From positions 1-18,720 of the forward strand of contig CALJUR010000088.1 in assembly GCA_937975765.1 (NCBI GenBank): 18,720 nucleotides of DNA, given 5' to 3'. The notes under the pieces are model-generated. The model did no database searches and was not told the DNA's origin. It saw only the letters and a list, made by a program, of their open reading frames with translations. Shown in pieces: positions 1-7,445 of this stretch; positions within the stretch are counted from its first letter, which is position 1; each line of letters starts with the position of its first letter. Made by a program: the position numbers and the translations under genes. The stretch comes from an uncultured Myxococcales bacterium. Its GTDB lineage: Bacteria > Myxococcota_A > UBA9042 > DTJE01.

Positions 1-53
1 AATGTCCAGAAATCCGCAGTCCACTTTTCCGCGGTCCGTCGTGCGCGGCTACA

Positions 54-308
54 GTGAACCGCCAGTCGGGGGACGTCCTGCTGGAGGAATCGGACATGGA
101 TCGGCTGCGCGCGTGCGGCGTGCCGTTCCCCGCCCTGGACTTCATCCGGCTGGCGCTGGTGAAGAAGCCCGACACCCGGTACGAGATGGACGGCCGGGGC
201 CTGGACCAGCGGATCGTCTGGGACTTCGACTTCGAGTTCTGGCGGGACGAACTGCCCGGGCTCCGCGTGGAACTTGCCGACCGGTGCGGCCTGGCCGGGG
301 AACAGTGA
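54..308 (+). CDS. Small hypothetical protein (84 aa)
   Basis: I do not recognise this protein. It is short and acidic with an aromatic-rich centre (WDFDFEFW near residues 56-63). It has no signal peptide and no membrane segment, so it is probably cytoplasmic. The frame is open to the left edge, but third-position G+C is low over bases 3-53 (about half of codons) and nearly complete from the GTG at 54, so I place the start there. The GTG lacks a clear ribosome binding site. The ATG at 96 has GGAGGA seven bases upstream and is a real alternative (70 aa). The gene converges on the minus-strand barrel gene with an 18-base gap, and a GC hairpin spans its stop codon. It could also be the tail of a gene starting outside the window, but the codon-bias step argues against that. 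Confidence 0.55.
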   Translation: MNRQSGDVLLEESDMDRLRACGVPFPALDFIRLALVKKPDTRYEMDGRGLDQRIVWDFDFEFWRDELPGLRVELADRCGLAGEQ

Positions 309-319
309 CGGCCGGCCGC
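286..319. terminator. GC-rich hairpin between convergent genes
   Basis: GCGGCC (286-291) pairs with GGCCGC (314-319), and GGCCG (293-297) pairs with CGGCC (309-313). This gives 11 G-C pairs with one bulged base (292) and an 11-base loop that contains the stop codon of the small + strand gene. It lies eight bases beyond the stop of the minus-strand barrel gene and could end transcription from both sides. No T-run follows on either strand, so it is not a canonical intrinsic terminator. Confidence 0.4.
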
Positions 320-326
320 CCCCCTC

Positions 327-1097
327 CTACTCCCCGCTCCCCAGCGGCACCGGGAAGAAGACGAGGCCCAGGTCCACCTGGAACGGCGCCTCGAAGTCGG
401 AGGCCGGCGAGTTGTACAGGAACACCGTCATGTCGATCCGCAGCGCGAACAGCCGGGACAGGTACACCATGGCGGTCGCACCGACGTCGCCGCAGAACTT
501 CACGAGGTGCTTGCCGTCGTCGTCCGGGCGATCCGCGTCCCACAGGTCGGCGCCCATCGCCCCGAGGCCGGCCTTGATGCCGATGTCGTAGTGGCCCAGC
601 GTGGATCCCAGCAGCGCCATCTTCCCGTAGATCGGGTACCAGGCGACGTTCGCGACCGCATACCAGCGTTTCAATGCGTACGGTTCGAACAAGGGGTCCA
701 GGCTCTTCGTCGCGTCGATCCCCGTCACCTCCTCGCGGATGCGGGACTCCATCTGGTCCTTCCACGGCTTTTCCTTGGTCACCAGGTAGGCGCCCTCGAC
801 TTCCACGGCCAGCGTCTCGGTCGCCAGGAAGCCGTAACGAAGCCCCATCGGGAAGTACCACTGCTGCTCGTCGGTCGGCACCAGTCCGACCAGCAGGGAC
901 AGCGCGTGCCGCTGCGATTTCTCGAACCTGCGCACCTGGATGACCTTGGCCCCGTCCGACTTGTCCCAGGGCCTGACGTTGTCGGGAAGGGGCGGCGGGG
1001 CGGCCGGCGGGGCGGCTTCCTGGGCCGCGACGGGCAGCACGGCCAGCAGCAGCATCCCGGCGGTCAGCGCGGCGCTGGCGATGCGTATCGTCTTCAT
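327..1097 (-). CDS. Outer-membrane beta-barrel protein, deltaproteobacterial family
   Basis: The 256-residue protein has a Sec signal peptide (MKTIR, hydrophobic core 6-22, likely cleavage after VAA at 23-25) and then a Pro/Ala linker. A barrel-like domain with alternating hydrophobic residues follows. It carries features I associate with the myxobacterial outer-membrane barrel family (TIGR04565-type, from memory): an opening like QVRRFEKSQRHALSLLVG, a central YPIYGKMALLGS, then HYDIGIKAGLG. It probably sits in the outer membrane as a structural or pore-like barrel; no enzyme motif is visible. The ATG follows GAGGGACGCC. It begins eight bases after the stop of the protease-barrel gene, so the two are very likely co-transcribed, and this is the last gene of the operon. 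The C-terminus ends in Gly-Ser-Gly-Glu rather than the aromatic residue typical of BAM substrates. Confidence 0.85.
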   Translation of the reverse strand: MKTIRIASAALTAGMLLLAVLPVAAQEAAPPAAPPPLPDNVRPWDKSDGAKVIQVRRFEKSQRHALSLLVGLVPTDEQQWYFPMGLRYGFLATETLAVEVEGAYLVTKEKPWKDQMESRIREEVTGIDATKSLDPLFEPYALKRWYAVANVAWYPIYGKMALLGSTLGHYDIGIKAGLGAMGADLWDADRPDDDGKHLVKFCGDVGATAMVYLSRLFALRIDMTVFLYNSPASDFEAPFQVDLGLVFFPVPLGSGE

Positions 1098-1105
1098 GGC
1101 GTCCC

Positions 1106-1999
1106 TCACTGGTACCGGGGGTTCGACTGGGGCCAGCGGTACACGCCGAAGCCCAGGAACGCCATGTTGGCGGGAGTCAGGAATCCCCGGGTGAACCCGT
1201 GCCCGTACCCCAGCGAGAGGTCCAGCACGCCGATTGGCACCCGGATTCCCAGGTTCATCTGGAACAGGTTGGAGGGGTTCGACTTCAGTTCCACCAGGCC
1301 GGTTCCCTCCACGAACGCGTACCCCCCCCGCTTCATGAACTTCACCATCACCAGCACCCCGTAATCGAAACTGCTCTCCAGGGTGCGGCCGAAGTGCTCC
1401 TTCAGGAATCCCGCGTCCACGCGCCGCGTCGCGCCCAGGTTCGCCGCCACGGACACGATGGAGATCTCCGTGTCGATGGCCACGTTCAAGCCGAAGTTCT
1501 GGTTGCCGGACCCGGCCATCTTGCCGGGGCTTCCCGTGCCGAACAGCAGGAAGGGGGTCAGGGTGATGCCGACGCTCTTCTTCTGCCTCCGCAACGGCTG
1601 GTACTTCACGCCCAGGTAGAGGTCGCCCACCCCGGTGACCTCCAGTTCCTTCCGGAACGCCTCGTCCGCACTGCGATCCACGTGCAGCGGCAGTTGCAGG
1701 TCGATCTCCAGGCCGTCCAGGATCCCGACGCCCGCCTGGAACTCGATCATCTGGGCGTACTTGACGGCCTCCACCTCGTCCGCACCGGCCACCGTGGGCT
1801 TGGCCACCAGCGGCTGGTGCAGGAAGCTGTAGACCAGCCCGACGGCGGGATTCCATTGCCACAGCGTGTCGGTGGTCTGGACGGTGTACCCTCCCCTGCC
1901 GAAGCCCAGCGGGCGCAGGATCTGCAGGTCGGCCGCCGATGCGTTCGAAACCGCGCCCCCGCAGGACAGGAAGGCTGCCGCGACCATCCAGCGATGCAC
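1106..1999 (-). other. Possible separately translated barrel, internal GTG start
   Basis: A GTG at 1999-1997 in the same frame would start a 297-residue protein opening with VHRWMVAAAFLSCGG and ending its signal peptide at ASA (residues 1831-1833 of the long protein). It would yield a stand-alone outer-membrane barrel of about 275 residues. It resembles the barrel that often accompanies TSP3/OmpA-type proteins (FGRGGYTVQ, then LVYSFLHQPLV, then GVGDLYLGVKYQ). An ATG at 1987 is a second possible start. This is an alternative to, not in addition to, the full-length reading. Confidence 0.4.
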
Positions 2000-4900
2000 G
2001 TGCCGTCCCCGGAACGCGCCGCGCCGCCAGGCCCCCATGACAGCCAGGCACGCCGCCACCAGGGCCAGGGCGACGGCGGAGTTCCCCGTCCCCCCCGTCC
2101 CCGCCGAGCACCCCTTCCCCCCCGCCCACTCGGTCTGCGGCGGGAGGTGATGCCCCGGGTAGTCCTTGTCCCACAGGGGGTCGGTGGCCATCCAGTCGCT
2201 GTCCGGGTCCTCGCTGATCGTGGGCTCCTTGCAGGTGCCGCTGTTGGTCTTCTTTTTCCGCAACGCGAACTCGTCCTGCAGGTGCTTCAGCAATTGGCTC
2301 CGGCAATCTACCGCCAAACGGTTCTTCTGGCGCTCGTCGCATCGCAGGGCCTCGGCCGTGGCTCCTGCCGGTATTTGGTCCGTCGGGTCGTCATCTCCCC
2401 GGATCTGCACCCAGCACGTGTCGAATTCAGCCCTGCAGCAGAAGACCCCAAGGAACTGTTCGATGTCGGTCCTGTCCCAACCGGCTGGCATCAACTCGAC
2501 GAAATCGGAGTATCCGTCGCCATCCGAATCCCATCCCTGGGGATTGGTCCCGCAGCGAATCTCGTCGATGTCCATCAGACCGTCGTCATCGTCGTCGTCG
2601 TCGCACGGGTTGTCCCCGGCGCAGGGGTGGGAAGCGTCACACGGGGATACTCCCTTGTACAGCGGTACCCAGGCTCGCCCGCCATTCCACTGGTCGTCCT
2701 CGGGGTTGGCGTCCCCGTCGAAGTCCTCCTGGAGAGGATTGGACACGTACGGGCAGTTGTCGTCGCAGTTCCCGACGCCCCCCCCATGACACTGTCCGGA
2801 CACCGGGCCGTCACCCTCGAGAGGCTCGACCTCGCCGTGCATGCAGTCGGGGAAGCGTGTCCGTTCGGGCCTCCATCCGGTCGCGGCCTGCCCGTCCCCA
2901 TCGGCGTCGTCCATCACGCCGTCGTTGTCGTCGTCCTCGTCGCAAGCGTCCCCGCGCCCGTCACCGTCCCTGTCCGCCTGGTGGATCTCCCGATCCTTGA
3001 GGGTGCGCTTCAGCACGTCCCACGAATACGGCACAGGAATCGAGTTGGCGACCAGAGGACAGTTGTCCGAGCAGCCCGAGGGATCCAGTTGGAACGAACC
3101 GCAGGCATGATGGGCCCGTCCGGGAGCACCATCGGGGGGGGGAGCGGCCTCCACCGACTCGACCGGAACGATGTTGCCCGTCGAATTGCACGCCATGTCC
3201 GTCCAGGTACCGCATGGCGAACCCTGGTCGAGCACGCCGTCGTTGTCATCATCCAGGTCGCAGGCATCACCGCCCTGCAGGACGCGGCGAACCGTCTTCT
3301 GGTCGCCGACAAGAACCGGCGCGTCTCCCTCCGCCAGGTAGTTCCAGCCTTGGCAGAAGACCCGGTCGGACGAGGTCGCATCGGCGAAACTGCGCGGTTG
3401 GAGAAACGCGTTGCCCCTCTCGCAAGGGTCCTTCTCGGGTTCGTCGTCGTAGTTGCTGTCGAAATCCCCGTCGTTGTCGGCCTGGTCGGGATTCCACCAA
3501 CGCGGGCAGTTGTCCAGGTGATTCGGGACCTGGTCCCCGTCGATGTCGTCGTCGCAGGCATCCCCTTCGCCATCGAAGTCCACATCGACCTGCCCCCAGA
3601 GGTGTTCGTCCAGGTTGAACTTCCCGGCATCGATGAAGGACTTCATCAAGGCGGCGCTGGAGTTCGGGATCATCGGGCAGTTGTCGTCGCAGGCCGTATC
3701 GCTGTCCGAACGGCAGCGTCGATCCAGCCCCGAACCATTCAGGTTCCCGTCATCCGGAACGCCGTCGTTGTCGTCGTCCAGGTCGCACGCGTCTCCCCCG
3801 CGGCTCCTGGCCGCCAGCAGGTCCGCACACTCCGGCGATTCCGCCTGGGACTCGCAGGAAGCCACCCATCCGTTCTTCAGCAGTTCGGCCCGGAGGTCCT
3901 GGGCCCCGGCGAGGTAGTTCGGCGGGTTGTCCCCCGTGGCCACCTTCTCGAACTCCAGGTCGTTGTCCGACTGGTCCGCGTTGGCAAGCCGCGGGCAGTT
4001 GTCCGCGTCGTTCGGAACGAGATCGCCGTCCATATCGGAATCGCACGCGTCGCCCATCCCGTCCGCGTCGACATCGCTCTGGTCCCGGGACCACTCGTTC
4101 ACGTAGAACTTGTTGTTCTGGGCATCCACGCCGTGACCGTTCTTGACGAGCCTGCAGTTGTCGTCGCAGTCGATGGAGGCGCACCCCGGGCAGGAGGTTC
4201 CCTCGCCGACGTTCCCCGTCTCGCAGGGCCTGTCAAAGGCACTTCCCGACAGGTCGCCATCGTCCGGGACCCCGTCCCCGTCATCGTCGTCGTCGCACGC
4301 GTCCCCTTGCCCGTCCAGATCCTGATCCCTCTGGTCGTAGTCCGGCACGTACGGGCAAAGGTCGTTGCACTTGATGACCTGGTCCGGATGCCTGGCGGTC
4401 GGACAGACGGCATTCTCCGGGCACGTCTCTTCCGTTGGAAGGATGTCGTAGACGCAGTCCGCGTCATCATCCGGATCGACCTTGTCGACCTTCCCGTCGC
4501 CATCGGTGTCCAGGTATCCCTCATCGACCTGGCCGTCGCAGTTGTCATCGACCTCGTTGGCAGCCTCGAAGGCTCCCGGATGGATTTCAGCGCCCTTGAC
4601 GCCCTTGACGAAGCCTTCGTCCACGCAGTCCCCGCATCCGTTGGGGCAACGAGTCCCGGGACCGGCGCAGGGCATGCTGACTGAACAGTAGCCGTCCTGG
4701 TCGTCGTCGCACCCCTCGTCGGTGTCACCGTCGCAGTCGTTGTCGTAGCCGTCGCAGATCTCGCCGGTCGCCCCGCCGAAATGGTCGCACTGCTGCAACT
4801 TGCCCCCGACACAGTACTGGCTCCACTTGCCGCAATCGCCGATGCCGCAATGCAGGGCGCCCAGGTCGTCGATCCGGCCGTTGCAGTCGTCATCCTCGCC

Positions 4901-7432
4901 GTTGCAGTACTCCCGTCCCGGAAGAACCGGGCTCGGCGACCCCTCGCAGGAACTCCACCGGGCCGAGGAGACGGCAACCCCCGTGGCCACAGCACTGCAG
5001 GACGAGGGCGCAGTGCACTTGCATTTCTGGGTTCCGGTGGTGCAGGGAGCCATCGATCGGCCGCAGGTCCGCTCGGCCGCAACAGCCACGTTGGCCACCG
5101 AGTATATCGTCGTCCCACTCTCGACCCGCGAGACGCAGTCGTAGGTGCAGGTACAGGGACATCCCTCGTCGATCACCCCGTTGCAGTTGTTGTCCTTGCC
5201 GTCCGCTGCGCCACCCGGGCATTCCCGCATGTCATTGGGAAATTTCTTCGATTCGGGATCGCAATAGGTCAGGAATCTTGCCGTCACGTTGTCCGGATTG
5301 GAATCGTCGACCTCGCACACCGGGATCGCCTTGTAGCCGCAGGAAGCACCCTCGCACACGCAGCAGTACTTGCTGCCGAAGACCTCCTCGTCCCGGGTGG
5401 TCGTGTCGCAATCGTTGTCCTTGCCATCGCACAACTCCGGCACCAGTTCGCCGCTGTCCGGAACCGTGCAACTGCTCCAGTAGTTGCTCTCCATGGTCGA
5501 GTGGACGCACACCTGGGTGCCCTGGCAGGAACCCCGGCGGCATGTCCTGCAGGATTCATCCGTGCAGCCGATGCAGGTGTCCGGATCGCACGAGGGATTC
5601 GTATTCACGACGCATCCGCCGCATCCCTCGTTGATCGAGCCGTCGCAGTTGTCATCGATCTCGTTGTCACAGCCACCCTCCATGTCCTTCTCGACGTCTT
5701 CCGACCTGCAACCCGTCCACTGGTTGAATCGGCAGGTCTTGAAGGTGTTCGTGGTGCATTCATGCCCGCCTGCACCCTTCATCGAGCAGGGCATCTTGTC
5801 GCCACTGGTGCACGAACAGTCGATCCCGGCCACGCAATCGATATCCGCGGGGACTGCTCCGCAGTAGTCCGGCTGTCCCGGGTGGACCTGGTTGTTCCCG
5901 TCGTCGCAGTCCCCCTTCTCCATCGCGGTGTATCGCTGGTTCCATGGCAGTTCCGTGCACCTTCCTCCCGATTCCACCGCGAAGGGACACAGGCATTTCT
6001 TGCTGCCGATCAATCCGTAGTCGTCGCAGTCGTTGTCCAGAAAGACATCCCTGCAGTTCAGCAGCCCGGATCCCTCGTCGGTGGTCCCGTTGCAATCGTC
6101 GTCGATCCGATCGCAGCGCGTCTCGGAACTCGCGGGAACGTTCGCGTTGGTGTCGTCACAGTCGTTGGGCGTCGTGGTGGAGGTCACCAGGACGTTGAAC
6201 GGCGCAGTCAAGTCGCAGAGGCACTGCTTCTGCCAGGGATTTCCATCGGGGGCCGGATCGGGAACGACCCGGTTGGAGGGAGTCGCGGGGGCGCTGGTGG
6301 GACCCGCCTTGTTCCAGGCGTCACCGTCGCCATCGTTGTCGCGGTAGTAGTCCCTGCAACCGAGGGCATTCGCCTCGTCGGCAACGCCATCGCAGTCCTC
6401 GTCGCCGGGGGCGATGCAGGCTTCGATCCACTGGACGCCGCAGGCCCCCAGATCGGCCAGCCAGACGTTGGCATCGGCCAGGTCGACCGGGAGTCTCCCG
6501 CCCTGCATGATCGAGACGCGGACGTCCGTCGCCGCCTGGCAGGCGACTGCCACCTTTTCGTTCGGCATGCACGCGGCTTCCAGGTTGCCGCAATCCAGGT
6601 GCTTCCCGACACACCGGCACGTCGTGTCTGCCCCGGAATCCCAGTCCTCGTCGCGTGCTCCCAGGACGTGCCCGATCTCATGGGCGATGATGGCGGCGCG
6701 TTCGGCCTTTCCGGCGAGGTCGCCGCGGATGTTCAGGACCGCCACGGTGCCGCCGCGGTAGGCCATCGCCCTCTGCTTCGTCACAGCCAGGATGTCTCCG
6801 GGCTTGGCATTCAGCACGAACAGGGTGACCGCACGGTAGGAATCGGGCACGCAGGCGTCCTCGAACGCGGCGACCTTCTCCCTGACGCTGCCGGACGCGG
6901 AGGAATCGTAGTCGCACGCGAGGTCGGGCGAGGCGGACAGCGAGTCGATGACCTCGCCGATCCAGCCGTTTCCCGTCGCCATCAGCGGGGAGACCGGGTG
7001 CTTGACTTTGCACGATTTGCCTCCGCAGGGCGACAGGATCTTCACATCGGAGGCACACCCGGCCGAGGGGCCGTCGGGACGACTGGAGGTCTTCCACCAG
7101 TTCGCGGCGGTCTGGAGGTGCAGGACGAAATCATCGATCTCGCCGTCCCCAAGAATCGTCCCCGACCAGCCCTCTTCGGTGCCGTCTTCCACGAAAATGA
7201 CCGAGATCCCGATACTCTTCTTCTCGGGAGAGTCCGCACAGGCCAGCCCGATGCAGGCCAGAGCCTCGGCATCGTACAGGAGCGGGTCGGGATCCGCCGC
7301 GGCGGAGGCGACGGATGAAAGCCCCGGTTCCCCGGGGGCCGGGAATCCGTCCCCGTCGGCTTCCGGGTTGCAGGCAATCAGGAAACCGATCGCCGTCGAG
7401 GCCAGCATCGCCTGCAATGATCGACCGCGCAT
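1106..7432 (-). CDS. Lipoprotein metzincin-like protease with MopE/TSP3 repeats, fused in frame to an outer-membrane barrel
   Basis: This gene encodes 2108 residues. The ATG at 7432 has AGGAGG six bases upstream and opens a lipoprotein signal with lipobox LIAC (Cys21). Residues 60-310 form a zinc protease domain: HEIGHVLGARD (His251, Glu252, His255, Asp261) matches HExxHxxGxxD, and SIMQGG (Met309) fits a metzincin Met-turn. Eight MopE-type metal motifs follow (345-973), then TSP3 calcium repeats (1022-1645). Next comes a MYXO-CTERM-like segment: GC at 1774-1775, TM about 1785-1801, Arg1803-Arg1804. The frame continues without a stop into a second signal-peptide-like stretch (1812-1833, ending ASA) and a barrel-like domain (1834-2108). 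The reading expected from the parts is two proteins, so this is either a true fusion/polyprotein or a lost stop codon. It starts 13 bases after the upstream lipoprotein gene. Protease activity and surface location are inferred. Confidence 0.8.
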   Translation of the reverse strand: MRGRSLQAMLASTAIGFLIACNPEADGDGFPAPGEPGLSSVASAAADPDPLLYDAEALACIGLACADSPEKKSIGISVIFVEDGTEEGWSGTILGDGEIDDFVLHLQTAANWWKTSSRPDGPSAGCASDVKILSPCGGKSCKVKHPVSPLMATGNGWIGEVIDSLSASPDLACDYDSSASGSVREKVAAFEDACVPDSYRAVTLFVLNAKPGDILAVTKQRAMAYRGGTVAVLNIRGDLAGKAERAAIIAHEIGHVLGARDEDWDSGADTTCRCVGKHLDCGNLEAACMPNEKVAVACQAATDVRVSIMQGGRLPVDLADANVWLADLGACGVQWIEACIAPGDEDCDGVADEANALGCRDYYRDNDGDGDAWNKAGPTSAPATPSNRVVPDPAPDGNPWQKQCLCDLTAPFNVLVTSTTTPNDCDDTNANVPASSETRCDRIDDDCNGTTDEGSGLLNCRDVFLDNDCDDYGLIGSKKCLCPFAVESGGRCTELPWNQRYTAMEKGDCDDGNNQVHPGQPDYCGAVPADIDCVAGIDCSCTSGDKMPCSMKGAGGHECTTNTFKTCRFNQWTGCRSEDVEKDMEGGCDNEIDDNCDGSINEGCGGCVVNTNPSCDPDTCIGCTDESCRTCRRGSCQGTQVCVHSTMESNYWSSCTVPDSGELVPELCDGKDNDCDTTTRDEEVFGSKYCCVCEGASCGYKAIPVCEVDDSNPDNVTARFLTYCDPESKKFPNDMRECPGGAADGKDNNCNGVIDEGCPCTCTYDCVSRVESGTTIYSVANVAVAAERTCGRSMAPCTTGTQKCKCTAPSSCSAVATGVAVSSARWSSCEGSPSPVLPGREYCNGEDDDCNGRIDDLGALHCGIGDCGKWSQYCVGGKLQQCDHFGGATGEICDGYDNDCDGDTDEGCDDDQDGYCSVSMPCAGPGTRCPNGCGDCVDEGFVKGVKGAEIHPGAFEAANEVDDNCDGQVDEGYLDTDGDGKVDKVDPDDDADCVYDILPTEETCPENAVCPTARHPDQVIKCNDLCPYVPDYDQRDQDLDGQGDACDDDDDGDGVPDDGDLSGSAFDRPCETGNVGEGTSCPGCASIDCDDNCRLVKNGHGVDAQNNKFYVNEWSRDQSDVDADGMGDACDSDMDGDLVPNDADNCPRLANADQSDNDLEFEKVATGDNPPNYLAGAQDLRAELLKNGWVASCESQAESPECADLLAARSRGGDACDLDDDNDGVPDDGNLNGSGLDRRCRSDSDTACDDNCPMIPNSSAALMKSFIDAGKFNLDEHLWGQVDVDFDGEGDACDDDIDGDQVPNHLDNCPRWWNPDQADNDGDFDSNYDDEPEKDPCERGNAFLQPRSFADATSSDRVFCQGWNYLAEGDAPVLVGDQKTVRRVLQGGDACDLDDDNDGVLDQGSPCGTWTDMACNSTGNIVPVESVEAAPPPDGAPGRAHHACGSFQLDPSGCSDNCPLVANSIPVPYSWDVLKRTLKDREIHQADRDGDGRGDACDEDDDNDGVMDDADGDGQAATGWRPERTRFPDCMHGEVEPLEGDGPVSGQCHGGGVGNCDDNCPYVSNPLQEDFDGDANPEDDQWNGGRAWVPLYKGVSPCDASHPCAGDNPCDDDDDDDGLMDIDEIRCGTNPQGWDSDGDGYSDFVELMPAGWDRTDIEQFLGVFCCRAEFDTCWVQIRGDDDPTDQIPAGATAEALRCDERQKNRLAVDCRSQLLKHLQDEFALRKKKTNSGTCKEPTISEDPDSDWMATDPLWDKDYPGHHLPPQTEWAGGKGCSAGTGGTGNSAVALALVAACLAVMGAWRRGAFRGRHVHRWMVAAAFLSCGGAVSNASAADLQILRPLGFGRGGYTVQTTDTLWQWNPAVGLVYSFLHQPLVAKPTVAGADEVEAVKYAQMIEFQAGVGILDGLEIDLQLPLHVDRSADEAFRKELEVTGVGDLYLGVKYQPLRRQKKSVGITLTPFLLFGTGSPGKMAGSGNQNFGLNVAIDTEISIVSVAANLGATRRVDAGFLKEHFGRTLESSFDYGVLVMVKFMKRGGYAFVEGTGLVELKSNPSNLFQMNLGIRVPIGVLDLSLGYGHGFTRGFLTPANMAFLGFGVYRWPQSNPRYQ
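2003..2110 (-). other. MYXO-CTERM-like sorting segment inside the reading frame
   Basis: This encodes residues 1775-1810 of the large protein. A GKGCS motif is followed by a Gly/Thr-rich linker, a hydrophobic helix (AVALALVAACLAVMG) and the basic cluster WRRGAFRGR. In Myxococcota this tripartite signal normally ends the protein and is handled by a myxosortase-type protease, with the Cys possibly lipidated. Here about 300 more residues follow. The match is by pattern and is looser than textbook examples. Confidence 0.6.
2006..2010 (-). promoter_or_regulatory. Possible internal ribosome binding site (GGGGA)
   Basis: GGGGA lies six bases upstream of the in-frame GTG at 1999, where a normal Shine-Dalgarno element would sit. 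It would allow the barrel half to be made on its own. In G+C-rich DNA such matches occur by chance. Confidence 0.3.
2498..4369 (-). repeat. TSP3-type calcium-binding repeats with long inserts
   Basis: This encodes residues 1022-1645 of the large protease-barrel protein. Six GDACD motifs (starting at 1043, 1127, 1213, 1290, 1388, 1494) and seven DNCP-like motifs alternate with DxDxDG calcium loops. Unlike compact TSP3 arrays, 20-70-residue inserts separate the units, and the order of units and inserts repeats at a larger scale (units starting at Cys1089, Cys1248 and Cys1454). It is probably a stiff, calcium-stabilised stalk. Confidence 0.75.
4514..6400 (-). repeat. MopE-type Cys/Asp-rich metal-binding repeats
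   Basis: This encodes residues 345-973 of the large protein. Eight copies of a CDGxDNDCDGxxDEGC-like motif (near 345, 439, 587, 667, 741, 842, 892 and 956) are separated by Cys-rich spacers. The family is named for the copper protein MopE, but the acidic loops look suited to calcium. The many paired cysteines suggest disulfide cross-linking outside the cytoplasm. Confidence 0.8.
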
Positions 7433-7445
7433 CTGCCCCTCCTTC

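Noticed and set aside
327..2342. A 671-residue reading of the terminal barrel gene starting at 2342
   Set aside because: The first 415 residues are a frame shadow of the upstream gene. The ATG at 1097 has a signal peptide and a ribosome binding site directly after the upstream stop.
2582..2602. GTC trinucleotide tract as a slippage-prone microsatellite
   Set aside because: It is (GTC)3-ATC-(GTC)4, interrupted, and encodes a normal Asp-rich calcium loop (residues 1611-1617); changes would also stay in frame.
1199..7318. Very long open frames on the + strand (1199-4684 and 4781-7318) opposite the large protease-barrel gene
   Set aside because: They mirror Asp- and Cys-rich repeats on the other strand (GAC and TGC read as GTC and GCA), lack recognisable domains and have Val/Arg/His-rich composition typical of antisense shadows in G+C-rich DNA.
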